From positions 124,001 through 188,000 of the forward strand of contig NZ_CP119145.1 in the NCBI RefSeq assembly GCF_029167625.1: DNA of 64,000 bases, in the 5' to 3' direction. Origin of the DNA: Streptomyces sp. AM 4-1-1 (lineage in GTDB: Bacteria; Actinomycetota; Actinomycetes; Streptomycetales; Streptomycetaceae). Below the pieces are notes generated by a model. It was not told the origin of the DNA. It was given only the letters and a program-made list of their open reading frames with translations, and did not search any database. Shown here one piece after another: positions 32,016-42,782 of the stretch (positions are counted from its first letter, which is position 1; every line of letters starts with the position of its first letter). The position numbers and the translations under genes are program-made.

Positions 32016-33458
32016 ATGTCGTCCCATCCGTTCGCGGACCACCCCGCCCCGCAACCGCCCGAACACGATGTCGTCGCCACCGTTGACGCCTTGATCGACC
32101 GCACCCGGCGACTGCGCGGAGACATGGACGCCGTGCGGCGGGACACCGCTGTGATCGATGAGGACGACCCGCGGCTGCGCTGGCAACGGGCGCTCTGCGA
32201 CCTGGCCGTCAGCCACCTCGACGACCTCGGTTCCCATCTGGGGCAGCTCAAGGAGGGCCTGCCCCCGGAGGACGGACGGGAGGAACCGCCGGAAGGCGCC
32301 TCCGGGAGCGTCACCGCGCCACCGCGCGGCTCGCTCCTCAGCAGGGTGGGCAGCGCCGAGTGGAACCTGCTGACCGACGAGGTCACCTGGTCGGCGGAGC
32401 TGTACGAGATCTTCGGCCGCGGCGTCGAGGCGGGCCCGCTGTCACTGGACGACCTCCCGTCCACACTCCTTCCGGAGGACCAGCCGCTGCTCACCTCGAT
32501 GGTCACGGACTGCCTGGTGGACGGGAGGCCGATGGACGGGGAGTTCCGCATCCGTCACGCCGACGGCCGGACACGCACTCTGCACATGATGGGCGAGCCC
32601 GTCCTCGACCCGGACGGCTGCACGGCGTCCATGTGGGCGGTCCTGCGGGACGTCAGCGAACTGCGGCGCAGCCAGCGGGTGCTGGACGCCTCACGGGACT
32701 CGCTGGAGCGGGGCCACCGGAGGGCGCAGACCGAGCGGCGGATCGCGGTCGAGCTCCAGGAAGCCGTGCTCCCCCCCTGGCGCGGTTCACCGCGGCTGCG
32801 CGGCGGGGAGTCCGGCACACTGGACCTCGCCGCCCACTACCTGCCCTCCGAGTCGAGCGCGATGATCGGCGGCGACTGGTACGACGCGCTGGAGCTGCCC
32901 GACGGCAGAACGCTCCTCACGGTCGGTGATCTCACCGGCCACGGCATCTCCGCGACCTCGGCCATGGCGATGCTGCTGGGAGCCGTGCGCGGCATGGCGG
33001 TGGCGGGCATCGGGCCGGGCACGCTGATGGGACATCTGAACCAGCTGCTCGACGCGTCGGCCCAGCCGGCCCTGGGCAGCGCCCTGTGCTGCCGCTTCGA
33101 TCCGGCGACCGGCACGCTCACCTGGTCGCAGGCGGGACACCCCGCGCCGCTGCTGTTCCGCAACGGGACGGGGCGGCCCCTGTCCGCCCCCGGCGGGGTG
33201 CTGCTGGGAGCGGGCTCCGGCGCGGCGTACGAGCAGGCCGAAGCGCGCCTGCTGCCCGGCGACGTGCTGGTGCTCCACACCGACGGACTGACACGCCGCA
33301 GCGACCGGAGCGTGGGCCCCGAGGCGCTGCTCGGCCTCGCCCCACGGTTCGCCCGGGCCCGTACGGCACAGGAGTGCCTGCGGACCGTCGTCGAGGAGTT
33401 CGGCGGCACCGGCCGCCTGGACGACGCGTGCGTACTGATCGCCCGGATCGGGGCGTGA
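32016..33458 (+). CDS. PAS-domain SpoIIE-type PP2C phosphatase
   Basis: The 480-residue protein has an N-terminal helical region (about 1-90), a PAS fold (about 105-215; SAEWNLLTDEVTWSAELYEI and FRIRHADGRTRTLHMMGEP) and a C-terminal PP2C/SpoIIE domain with the metal-binding motifs GGDWYDALELPDGRTLLTVG followed by DLTGHGISA, and LHTDGLTR. It should dephosphorylate an anti-anti-sigma factor in a stress pathway. No partner gene is adjacent; stand-alone HATPases at 21370 and 59583 are possible but unproven partners. The ATG at 32016 follows GGAG at six bases. Confidence 0.88.
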   Translation: MSSHPFADHPAPQPPEHDVVATVDALIDRTRRLRGDMDAVRRDTAVIDEDDPRLRWQRALCDLAVSHLDDLGSHLGQLKEGLPPEDGREEPPEGASGSVTAPPRGSLLSRVGSAEWNLLTDEVTWSAELYEIFGRGVEAGPLSLDDLPSTLLPEDQPLLTSMVTDCLVDGRPMDGEFRIRHADGRTRTLHMMGEPVLDPDGCTASMWAVLRDVSELRRSQRVLDASRDSLERGHRRAQTERRIAVELQEAVLPPWRGSPRLRGGESGTLDLAAHYLPSESSAMIGGDWYDALELPDGRTLLTVGDLTGHGISATSAMAMLLGAVRGMAVAGIGPGTLMGHLNQLLDASAQPALGSALCCRFDPATGTLTWSQAGHPAPLLFRNGTGRPLSAPGGVLLGAGSGAAYEQAEARLLPGDVLVLHTDGLTRRSDRSVGPEALLGLAPRFARARTAQECLRTVVEEFGGTGRLDDACVLIARIGA

Positions 33459-33562
33459 AGAGGCGCCGAACGGCGGATCGCCCGCCGGTCACGTCGACGC
33501 CACATGCCGACGCCGTGCGGTGGTACGCCTGTACGAGGTGATGCCCCTGCGTCAGGGCCTGG

Positions 33563-35059
33563 TCAGACCTCCGCGCCCCCGGGCCGTGTGATCAAGGAGC
33601 TCTGCGGCAGGGAGAGCTTGATCTCCTCGCGCAGGTCCTCGATCTTGGCGTATCCGGCGAACTGACCGGTGAGCCGGTACATCTGGCGCAGCCGGTCCCA
33701 GGTGCGGTGCGAGGAGGTCTCCCCCATGGTGACGAGCGCGAGCCGCGCGTAGCGGTCCGCCTGCTCGGGATCGTCGGCGATGAAGCACGCCGAGGCGAGC
33801 GAGATGTAGTCGAAGATCTTGGAGCGCTGACGGCCGTTGGCCCGGAGTTCCAGCGCCTGCTTGGCGTGGCGTTGGGCGATGCCCGCCACCGAGGGATCGT
33901 GTTCGGCGAGCGTACGGAACGCCAGTGCCTGCATGCCGTGCATGTCCGCGTCGTCGAACATTTGCATCCAACTGGGCGGCGGGACGTCACCCTTGTCGGA
34001 GACGAAGAGTTCTTCGGCCCTGCCCAGGGTGCGGCGCATGGCCTGGCCCTTTCCCATGGACGCCTGCGCCCACGCCTCGATGGTGTGCAGCATCGCCTGG
34101 GTGCGCGGCAACGTCGTACTGCCGGACCCGGACTTGGCGAGCTTCATCAGATCGAGCGCGTCGTCGGGCCGGCCCAGATGGACCATCTGACGGGCCGCCC
34201 GGGAGAGCGCCTCGCCCGCGCGCGGCCGGTCGCCTCCCTCGCGCGCCGCGTGGGCGGCGATGACGAAGTACTTCTGGGCGGTGGGTTCGAGGCCGACGTC
34301 GTGGGACATCCACCCGGCGAGTACGGCGAGGTTTGCGGCGACGCCCCAGAGGCGGCGCTGGAGATGGTCGGGGTGGCGGTAGGCGAGCATTCCGCCCACC
34401 TCGTTGAGCTGGCCCACGACGGCCTTGCGCTGGAGTCCGCCGCCGCGTGAGGCGTCCCAGGCGCGGAACACCTCGACGGATCGTTCCAGCGCCTCGATCT
34501 CCTGCGATCCGATGGGGGCGGCCTCGTACCGGTCGAATCCGGCCGGGTCCGCGTGGACGGAGTCGCCGGTGTGGGGAGCGGCTGTGGTCAGGGAGGGGTC
34601 GGTGTGCAGCCAGTCGTGCATGGCACCGGTGAGTACGGAGCTGGCGGTGAGCGCGGCGCCCGCGCCCACCAAGCCGCGTCGGTTGAGCATGAGGTCCATT
34701 CCCGTGAATTCGGTGAGGACCGCCGCCGTCCGTTCGGGCGCCCACGGCATTCCGTCGGGATTCTGCTCCGCCCCGACATCCCGCCTCTTCCCCGCGCGCC
34801 CGCGTCGGCCGAACCCGAGGTCCTCGATGGTCACGACACGACCGAGCCGCTCGGTGAACAGGGCCGCCAGCACTTGGGGCACGGGATCACGGGGGGACTC
34901 CCCCATGTCGATCCAGCGCCTCACCCGCGAGGTGTCGGTCGCCAGCTGGGGGTGGCCCATGGCCGCCGCCTGCCGGTTCACCAGCCTCGCGAGTTCGCCC
35001 TTGGACCAGCCGGCAAGGCCGAACAGATCCGACAGACGGGTGTTGGGTTCTCCGGTCAC
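33563..35059 (-). CDS. TPR-type developmental regulator (NsdA/NsdB-like)
   Basis: The 498-residue protein has an N-terminal region like a helix-turn-helix (LFGLAGWSKGELARLVNRQA, SRVRRWIDMGESPRDPVP). A hydrophobic segment near residue 130 follows (GLVGAGAALTASSVLTG), then a long helical part with tetratricopeptide-like repeats up to the end. This layout resembles large Streptomyces regulators such as NsdA and NsdB, which hold back sporulation and antibiotic synthesis; I cannot say which orthologue it is. The GTG at 35059 lies 28 bases from a palindrome. It is divergent from the phosphotransferase gene. Confidence 0.7.
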   Translation of the reverse strand: MTGEPNTRLSDLFGLAGWSKGELARLVNRQAAAMGHPQLATDTSRVRRWIDMGESPRDPVPQVLAALFTERLGRVVTIEDLGFGRRGRAGKRRDVGAEQNPDGMPWAPERTAAVLTEFTGMDLMLNRRGLVGAGAALTASSVLTGAMHDWLHTDPSLTTAAPHTGDSVHADPAGFDRYEAAPIGSQEIEALERSVEVFRAWDASRGGGLQRKAVVGQLNEVGGMLAYRHPDHLQRRLWGVAANLAVLAGWMSHDVGLEPTAQKYFVIAAHAAREGGDRPRAGEALSRAARQMVHLGRPDDALDLMKLAKSGSGSTTLPRTQAMLHTIEAWAQASMGKGQAMRRTLGRAEELFVSDKGDVPPPSWMQMFDDADMHGMQALAFRTLAEHDPSVAGIAQRHAKQALELRANGRQRSKIFDYISLASACFIADDPEQADRYARLALVTMGETSSHRTWDRLRQMYRLTGQFAGYAKIEDLREEIKLSLPQSSLITRPGGAEV

Positions 35060-35086
35060 GTCAAGCCCCCAGGTTCTCGGCTGTGT

Positions 35087-35105
35087 TGACAGTAACCCCC
35101 TGTCA
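35087..35105. promoter_or_regulatory. Palindromic operator TGACAG-N7-CTGTCA
   Basis: A perfect 6-bp dyad with a seven-base centre lies between the TPR-type regulator (start 35059) and the phosphotransferase (start 35292), close enough to the first to overlap its promoter. The binding protein is unknown and could be the regulator itself. Confidence 0.5.
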
Positions 35106-35291
35106 GGGGCCCTGCGCCTATTCGCCAGGGTTCGCCAGGGTCCGCCAGATGGTCTGCCACCCGCGGGCCGGTGTCAGGTAGGAAAGCGCCACCCCGCCCG
35201 GCAGCCCTAGGTACTCCCCAGGGTGCCGAACGGCCGCCGGCCGGGGCTGGTGCACGCAACCTGTCGGCGCGCGAAGGGATCTGTCCCGTTC

Positions 35292-36431
35292 ATGTACACA
35301 GCATCGTCCTCCGTGTCCGCCCCGCCCCGCCCGCTGCGTCCCCTGACGACGAGCGGCGGACCGTATCTCGACCCACGCGCCGGAGCATCGGCGGCCGGCG
35401 GTGGTCGGGCCCGGCGGCCGGCGGGGCCGGGTGCCCAACCGCTCAGCGGCAGACTCGATCTGTCCGGTCCGCAGGGCGCCCAGCTGAGGATGGCCATCGC
35501 CTCGGTGCACCGCATCTGTCCGGAGTTCAATCCGGTGCAGGTGCTGCGGCGCAGCGGGCGTTCGGTGCTGCTCGTCGGCTCGACCGGCCGGACAGCCGCG
35601 GTGGCCAAGTGCTTACTCGACCACTCCCCCGCCTGGTCGGAGCGGTTCCGGCACGAAATAGCCGCCTACCGTTCCTTCGTGCGGCACCGCCCGCCGGTCC
35701 GGGTGCCCCGGCTGATCGCCGCCGACCCCGACAACTGCACGCTGGTGATCGAGCGCATGCCGGGACGGGTGGCGGCGCTGACACGGCATCCGGCGGAGGC
35801 GCCGCCCCGCGCCGACCTGCTGGCGGTCCTGCGTGCGGTCAGCCGGGTCAACGAGTGGCGGCCGCCGTCCGGGCTGTTCGACGCGCCGCTGGACTACGCC
35901 TCGCGGATCGCCCGCTATCACGAGCTGGGTCTGTTCACCGACCGCGATCTGGGTGATCTCCAGAAGCTGGTGCACGGCCTGGCGCACGCGGGCGGACGGC
36001 AGGGCGGACGGGGGCAGTTCTGTCACGGTGACGCGCTGCTCTCCAACATCCTGCTGTCACCGACGGGGCCGGTCCTGGTCGACTGGGAACACGCCGGCTG
36101 GTACCTGCCGGGGTACGACCTGGCGACGCTGTGGACGGTGCTGGGCGACGCTCCCGGGGCGCGGCGGCAGATCAGCCAGCTCGCGCAGGCCAAGGGGCCC
36201 GCCGCCCGGGACGCGTTCCTGGTCAATCTGATGCTCGTCCTGACACGGGAGATCCGCAGGTACGAACTGGCCGTGCGCCGGACCGTACACGACGCCCCGC
36301 GCGCGGGCACCGGTCAGGAACGGCCGGGCGTGCTTCCGTCGGGCGAGGAGCAGCGGCTGCTGTTGCGCCGGCTGCACGACGACTGCGCGCTGGCCCGTGG
36401 GGCCGTGCGCGCGGCGGTCGGCACCCGCTGA
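35292..36431 (+). CDS. Aminoglycoside-phosphotransferase-family protein with a TTA codon
   Basis: The 379-residue protein has a Ser/Pro-rich N terminus of about 60 residues, then an APH-type kinase fold. The catalytic loop is [27 protein letters not shown] (HGD, N and DWE motifs), and VERxG-like residues are replaced by VIERMPGRV. The target may be a drug, sugar or choline-like molecule. Codon 108 (35613-35615) is TTA, so its translation should depend on bldA. It diverges from a developmental-type regulator, which fits growth-phase control. Confidence 0.8.
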   Translation: MYTASSSVSAPPRPLRPLTTSGGPYLDPRAGASAAGGGRARRPAGPGAQPLSGRLDLSGPQGAQLRMAIASVHRICPEFNPVQVLRRSGRSVLLVGSTGRTAAVAKCLLDHSPAWSERFRHEIAAYRSFVRHRPPVRVPRLIAADPDNCTLVIERMPGRVAALTRHPAEAPPRADLLAVLRAVSRVNEWRPPSGLFDAPLDYASRIARYHELGLFTDRDLGDLQKLVHGLAHAGGRQGGRGQFCHGDALLSNILLSPTGPVLVDWEHAGWYLPGYDLATLWTVLGDAPGARRQISQLAQAKGPAARDAFLVNLMLVLTREIRRYELAVRRTVHDAPRAGTGQERPGVLPSGEEQRLLLRRLHDDCALARGAVRAAVGTR

Positions 36432-36433
36432 CC

Positions 36434-36463
36434 GCCGGCCGGTGCCGTACGGTACCGGCCGGC
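36434..36463. terminator. Hairpin between convergent genes
   Basis: GCCGGCCGGT...ACCGGCCGGC with an inner CCGTACGG forms an almost perfect 30-bp palindrome two bases after the phosphotransferase stop. It can act in both directions. Confidence 0.6.
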
Positions 36464-36518
36464 TCCCGGGGCCCTCGCGCCGACACCCGGGGAGCGTGGC
36501 GCGCCGCTCCCCGGGATC

Positions 36519-37850
36519 TCAGTGGGCGCGGACGATGTCGACGTCGGCCGCCTTCACGAAGGCGACGCGGTGGCCGATCTGGACCGTCACGTACTTCTGC
36601 CGGCCCGGGAAGTAGGTGTGGCCGTACGGGAGTGAGGCGTCGATGGTGGGGGCGTAGAAGTAGCCGGTGGGAGCCCTGCCGCCGCCCGGGTAGGACTGGC
36701 CGGCGCTGATCGTGTACGGGAGCGGACTGCCAGGTGCCGGGGCGGCGAAGCCCGCCGGGTACTCGGACTTCTCGGGGTACGCCACCCCGTACACCGGCAC
36801 GTCGGTCCGGCCCGCCTTCGGCGTGACGACCAGGCCGGCGGTCGGGGTGGTGATCCGGGTGTGCGGCGGGGTGCGGAACCACGCCTTGCGCCCGTACCAC
36901 CAGATCGCGGTCCAGCCTGGTGCGTGGTCCGCCACGACCGCCTGCTGGGTGGCGCTGATCTTGCTGCCCCAGTCGGCGGCGCAGTTCGTGCCGGGCGAGC
37001 CGTCGGTGTGCAGGCCGGGGTCGGGGAAGAGCGGCGCCCCGGTGGACGGTTCGGTGTACAGGGGGACGGCGCTGCTGCCCTGGACCGGCAGGTCGACGCC
37101 CTTCTCGCAGTCGCGGAACACCTGTCTGTTGCCGGTGAAGCCGGGATCGATCGTGACGAGTGCGCTGTTCTCCGGTGCGGTGGGTCCCGTGGGTCTGCCG
37201 AGCAGGGACATGAAGCGGTTCCAGTCCCAGTAGGGCCCCGGGTCCCAGTGCATGTTCCTGGTGCCGGCCGCGCTGGTGGGGGGTACGCCGTCGTGGCCGA
37301 TGATGTGCTGCCGGTCGAGCGGGATGTCGTAGGTGGCGGCCAGGTGTCGCACGAGCTTCGCCGTCGAGCGGTACATCTCGGGGGTGTACCAGGTGGCGCC
37401 CGTGGTGGCGTAACCCTCCTGTTCGATGCCGATGGAGTGGGAGTTGACGTACCAGTTGCCCGCCTGCCAGGCGATGTCCTTGGTCTTCACCATCTGCGTG
37501 ACATGGCCGTCGCGGGAACGCACCACGTAGTGGGCGGAGGTCTGCTTCAGCGGATTCCTGAAGATGTCCAGGGTGGTCGCGAAGTCCTCCTCGGTGTCGT
37601 GCAGGACGATGAACTTGATCGTCCCGTTGTGCGCGCGGTCCGCGATGTCGTAGTTGCCGTACGTCTCCTTGTCGTCCGGGGCGCCGATCTGCCGGTAGGC
37701 CGCCGGGACCCAGTCGCAGGCGAGGCCCCGGGGGCACTCGGGGCGTGTCCCGTCCGCGCCGGCGTGGGGGACGGGGGTGAGCAGGGTGAGGCCGAGTGCG
37801 CCGGTGGCGGTCAGGGCGAGTGCGAGACCGGTCCGCTGTCTGGAGGTCAT
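36519..37850 (-). CDS. Secreted N-acetylmuramoyl-L-alanine amidase (Amidase_2/PGRP)
   Basis: The 443-residue protein has a signal peptide (MTSRQRTGLALALTATGALG, then LTLLTPVPHAGA) followed by an Amidase_2/PGRP domain: KFIVLHDTEEDFATTLDIF, AHYVVRSRDGHVTQMVKTKD and IIGHDGVPP carry the zinc ligands. A C-terminal part of about 200 residues is beta-rich with SH3-like character (FFRTPPHTRITTPT-type and VTVQIGHRVAFVKAADVDIV). It cuts the bond between muramic acid and the stem peptide. The ATG at 37850 follows AAGGG. Confidence 0.9.
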   Translation of the reverse strand: MTSRQRTGLALALTATGALGLTLLTPVPHAGADGTRPECPRGLACDWVPAAYRQIGAPDDKETYGNYDIADRAHNGTIKFIVLHDTEEDFATTLDIFRNPLKQTSAHYVVRSRDGHVTQMVKTKDIAWQAGNWYVNSHSIGIEQEGYATTGATWYTPEMYRSTAKLVRHLAATYDIPLDRQHIIGHDGVPPTSAAGTRNMHWDPGPYWDWNRFMSLLGRPTGPTAPENSALVTIDPGFTGNRQVFRDCEKGVDLPVQGSSAVPLYTEPSTGAPLFPDPGLHTDGSPGTNCAADWGSKISATQQAVVADHAPGWTAIWWYGRKAWFRTPPHTRITTPTAGLVVTPKAGRTDVPVYGVAYPEKSEYPAGFAAPAPGSPLPYTISAGQSYPGGGRAPTGYFYAPTIDASLPYGHTYFPGRQKYVTVQIGHRVAFVKAADVDIVRAH

Positions 37851-40560
<2,710 letters not shown>

Positions 40561-40568
40561 CCGGTCCG

Positions 40569-40595
40569 GCCCGCCGTGCGGACGACGCGGCGGGC
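40569..40595 (+). terminator. Terminator after geosmin synthase
   Basis: GCCCGCCG and CGGCGGGC pair across an 11-base loop nine bases after the stop codon. It also faces the convergent gene at 40639. Confidence 0.5.
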
Positions 40596-40638
40596 TTCCG
40601 TGTCCTGGTGGGCGGCGGGACCCGGCGGTACCGCCGCC

Positions 40639-41139
40639 TCAGCCCTGCTGGAACAGTTCGGCGGGCAGCGGCTTCAGGAGCGCGTACAGATCGTCGGTGA
40701 TCGGCCGGTCCCAGCTGGCGATGGTGACGAGTACGCCGTCGCTGCGGTCGAACTGCACACAGGAGATCCGGCTCTCGGAGAGCTTGACGCGTCGCACGAT
40801 CAGCAGGTTGTCCCCCTGCATCACCGGTACGTCCTCGGTGCCGGTCACCTCGACCGGCTCGTCGTTCTCCAGTGCCAGCAGCAGCTGGGCGACCTCGAAG
40901 GGGACCTGGCCGTCCTCGGTCTCGCGGGCGGGCGAGCCCTCGGGGAGGTTCCCGATGACCATCGCCGGGCCTCGGCCGCCGAACAGGTCGTAGCGCAGAA
41001 AGACACCCTGGCAGCTCCCGTCGGGCGCGGGCAGCAGACCGGCGCCGAGGTTTCCGGGCCAGTCCCCCGGGTCCATGGCCAGGACGTCGAAGTCCGGGCC
41101 CGCGGGTGTGGCGGCGCTACGGCGGCGGAGGAAGGACAT
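40639..41139 (-). CDS. Conserved hypothetical protein next to geosmin synthase
   Basis: The 166-residue soluble protein begins MSFLRRRSAATPAGPDFDVL and has beta-rich segments (CQGVFLRYDLFGGRGPAMVI, DNLLIVRRVKLSESRISCVQ and DGVLVTIASWDRPITDD). I do not recognise a catalytic motif or named family. It has no signal peptide. The ATG at 41139 lacks a ribosome site, so it may be read from a leaderless mRNA. It converges on geosmin synthase and diverges from the CoA ligase gene. Confidence 0.65.
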   Translation of the reverse strand: MSFLRRRSAATPAGPDFDVLAMDPGDWPGNLGAGLLPAPDGSCQGVFLRYDLFGGRGPAMVIGNLPEGSPARETEDGQVPFEVAQLLLALENDEPVEVTGTEDVPVMQGDNLLIVRRVKLSESRISCVQFDRSDGVLVTIASWDRPITDDLYALLKPLPAELFQQG

Positions 41140-41303
41140 GGGGACATGGTACGTGTCCCGGGCGGTGCGGCCGAGCCGGGCGGGACCGGCCCGCCGCGGG
41201 CAGGCGGACGGAGCGGAGGGCGGCCGCGCTCCCGCCGGTACGGGATGTCGCCGGGACCCTTGCCAGGTCGTGGATGATCCTGAATTACTGCTCCCGGAAG
41301 AAA

Positions 41304-41321
41304 CGACCGAATGATCGGTCG
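41304..41321. promoter_or_regulatory. TetR-type operator before the phenylacetate-CoA ligase gene
   Basis: CGACCGA-ATGA-TCGGTCG is a perfect 18-bp dyad 27 bp before the ligase start. The ACCGA/TCGGT core is typical of PaaR-like TetR regulators. No TetR gene is in the window. Confidence 0.55.
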
Positions 41322-41347
41322 ACCGCCCCCGGGAGAGGATGAGGCGC

Positions 41348-42661
41348 ATGACAGCTGCGCTGGACGCCGCGGAACGACTCGGCCGCGACGAACTGGAGGC
41401 CCTGCAGCTGGAACGGCTCCGCGCCACACTGCGCCACGCGTACGAGAAGGTCGCCTTCCACCGCACGGCCTTCGACAAGGCCGCGCTCCGGCCCGAGGAC
41501 TGCCGGACCCTCGCCGACCTGTCCCGCTTCCCCTTCACGGCCAAGGCCGATCTGCGGGACAACTATCCGTTCGGGATGTTCGCGGTGCCCGAGGACCAGG
41601 TGCGGCGGATTCACGCGTCCAGCGGCACCACGGGACGTCCCACCGTCGTCGGGTACACCGAACGGGACCTGGACATCTGGGCCGATCTGGTCGCCCGCTC
41701 GATCAGGGCGGCCGGCGGGCGCCCGGGGCAGAAGGTCCATGTGGCGTACGGCTACGGCCTGTTCACCGGCGGGCTGGGCGCGCACTACGGGGCGGAACGG
41801 CTCGGCTGCACGGTCATCCCGGCGTCCGGCGGCATGACGGAGCGTCAGGTCAGGCTCATCCAGGACTTCCGGCCGGAGATCATCATGATCACGCCCTCGT
41901 ACATGCTGACGCTGCTCGACGAGTTCGAGCGGCAGGGCGTCGATCCGCGGTCGACCTCACTGAAGGTCGGCATCTTCGGCGCCGAGCCGTGGTCCGAGGA
42001 GATGCGCCGTGAGATCGAGGAACGCCTCGCGATCGACGCGGTCGACATCTACGGACTGTCGGAGGTGATGGGGCCCGGCGTCGCGCAGGAGTGCGTGGAG
42101 ACCAAGGACGGGCCGCACATCTGGGAGGACCACTTCCTCCCGGAGATCGTGGACCCGCTCACCGGTGAGGTGCTGCCGGACGGGGCGGAGGGCGAGCTGG
42201 TGCTCACCTCGCTGACCAGGGAGGCGATGCCGGTGGTCCGGTACCGGACCAGGGATCTGACCCGGCTGCTGCCGGGGACGGCCCGTTCCTTCCGGCGGAT
42301 GGAGAAGGTCACCGGCCGCACGGACGACATGCTGATCGTGCGCGGGGTGAACGTCTTCCCCACCCAGATCGAGGAGGTCGTGCTGCGGACGCCCGCACTG
42401 GCACCCCACTTCCAGCTGCGGCTGACCCGGACCGGGCGGCTCGACGCGCTGACCGTACGGGCGGAGGCGCGCGGCGGGACGACCCCGGAGGAGCGGGCGA
42501 CCGCCGCGCTGTCCGTCGCGGCGGGTGTCAAGGAGGGGGTGGGACTCTCGGTCGGGGTCGAGATCGTGCCCTTCGGGACGCTGGAGCGTTCGGCGGGCAA
42601 GAGCAGGCGGGTCGTGGACGAACGCGAGGGGCGGGGCGGGGGCCACGGGGCGGGGCACTGA
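41348..42661 (+). CDS. paaK: Phenylacetate-CoA ligase (PaaK family)
   Basis: The 437-residue acyl-adenylate enzyme has the AMP-binding loop SSGTTGRPT, a mid motif GIFGAEPWSEEMR, IYGLSEVMGPGVAQEC, and the C-terminal hinge TDDMLIVRGVNVFPTQIEE, all typical of PaaK. It makes phenylacetyl-CoA from phenylacetate, ATP and CoA. The other paa catabolic genes are not adjacent, so the true substrate could be another aryl acid. I chose the ATG at 41348 because GAGAGG lies at workable distance; an ATG at 41339 is too close to it. A TetR-like dyad lies upstream. Confidence 0.9.
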   Translation: MTAALDAAERLGRDELEALQLERLRATLRHAYEKVAFHRTAFDKAALRPEDCRTLADLSRFPFTAKADLRDNYPFGMFAVPEDQVRRIHASSGTTGRPTVVGYTERDLDIWADLVARSIRAAGGRPGQKVHVAYGYGLFTGGLGAHYGAERLGCTVIPASGGMTERQVRLIQDFRPEIIMITPSYMLTLLDEFERQGVDPRSTSLKVGIFGAEPWSEEMRREIEERLAIDAVDIYGLSEVMGPGVAQECVETKDGPHIWEDHFLPEIVDPLTGEVLPDGAEGELVLTSLTREAMPVVRYRTRDLTRLLPGTARSFRRMEKVTGRTDDMLIVRGVNVFPTQIEEVVLRTPALAPHFQLRLTRTGRLDALTVRAEARGGTTPEERATAALSVAAGVKEGVGLSVGVEIVPFGTLERSAGKSRRVVDEREGRGGGHGAGH

Positions 42662-42717
42662 GGGGCGCGGGCAGACCACGCCGGGGTCACTGAGGGCGCG
42701 GACGGTCACGCCGGGTG
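42656..42717. repeat. Imperfect tandem duplication at the end of paaK
   Basis: CACTGAGGG-type units of about 31 bp (42656-42686 and 42688-42717) repeat the last codon, stop and following bases of paaK, including ACGCCGGGG/ACGCCGGGT. A third, weaker relative (TCACCGAAGGCGCGGGCGGG) lies at about 42756-42775. Confidence 0.6.
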
Positions 42718-42782
42718 GGTCTCATCGCGGGGGCGGGCGGGACCGCCCGGCAGGTCACCGAAGGCGCGGGCGGGTGCCGTTC

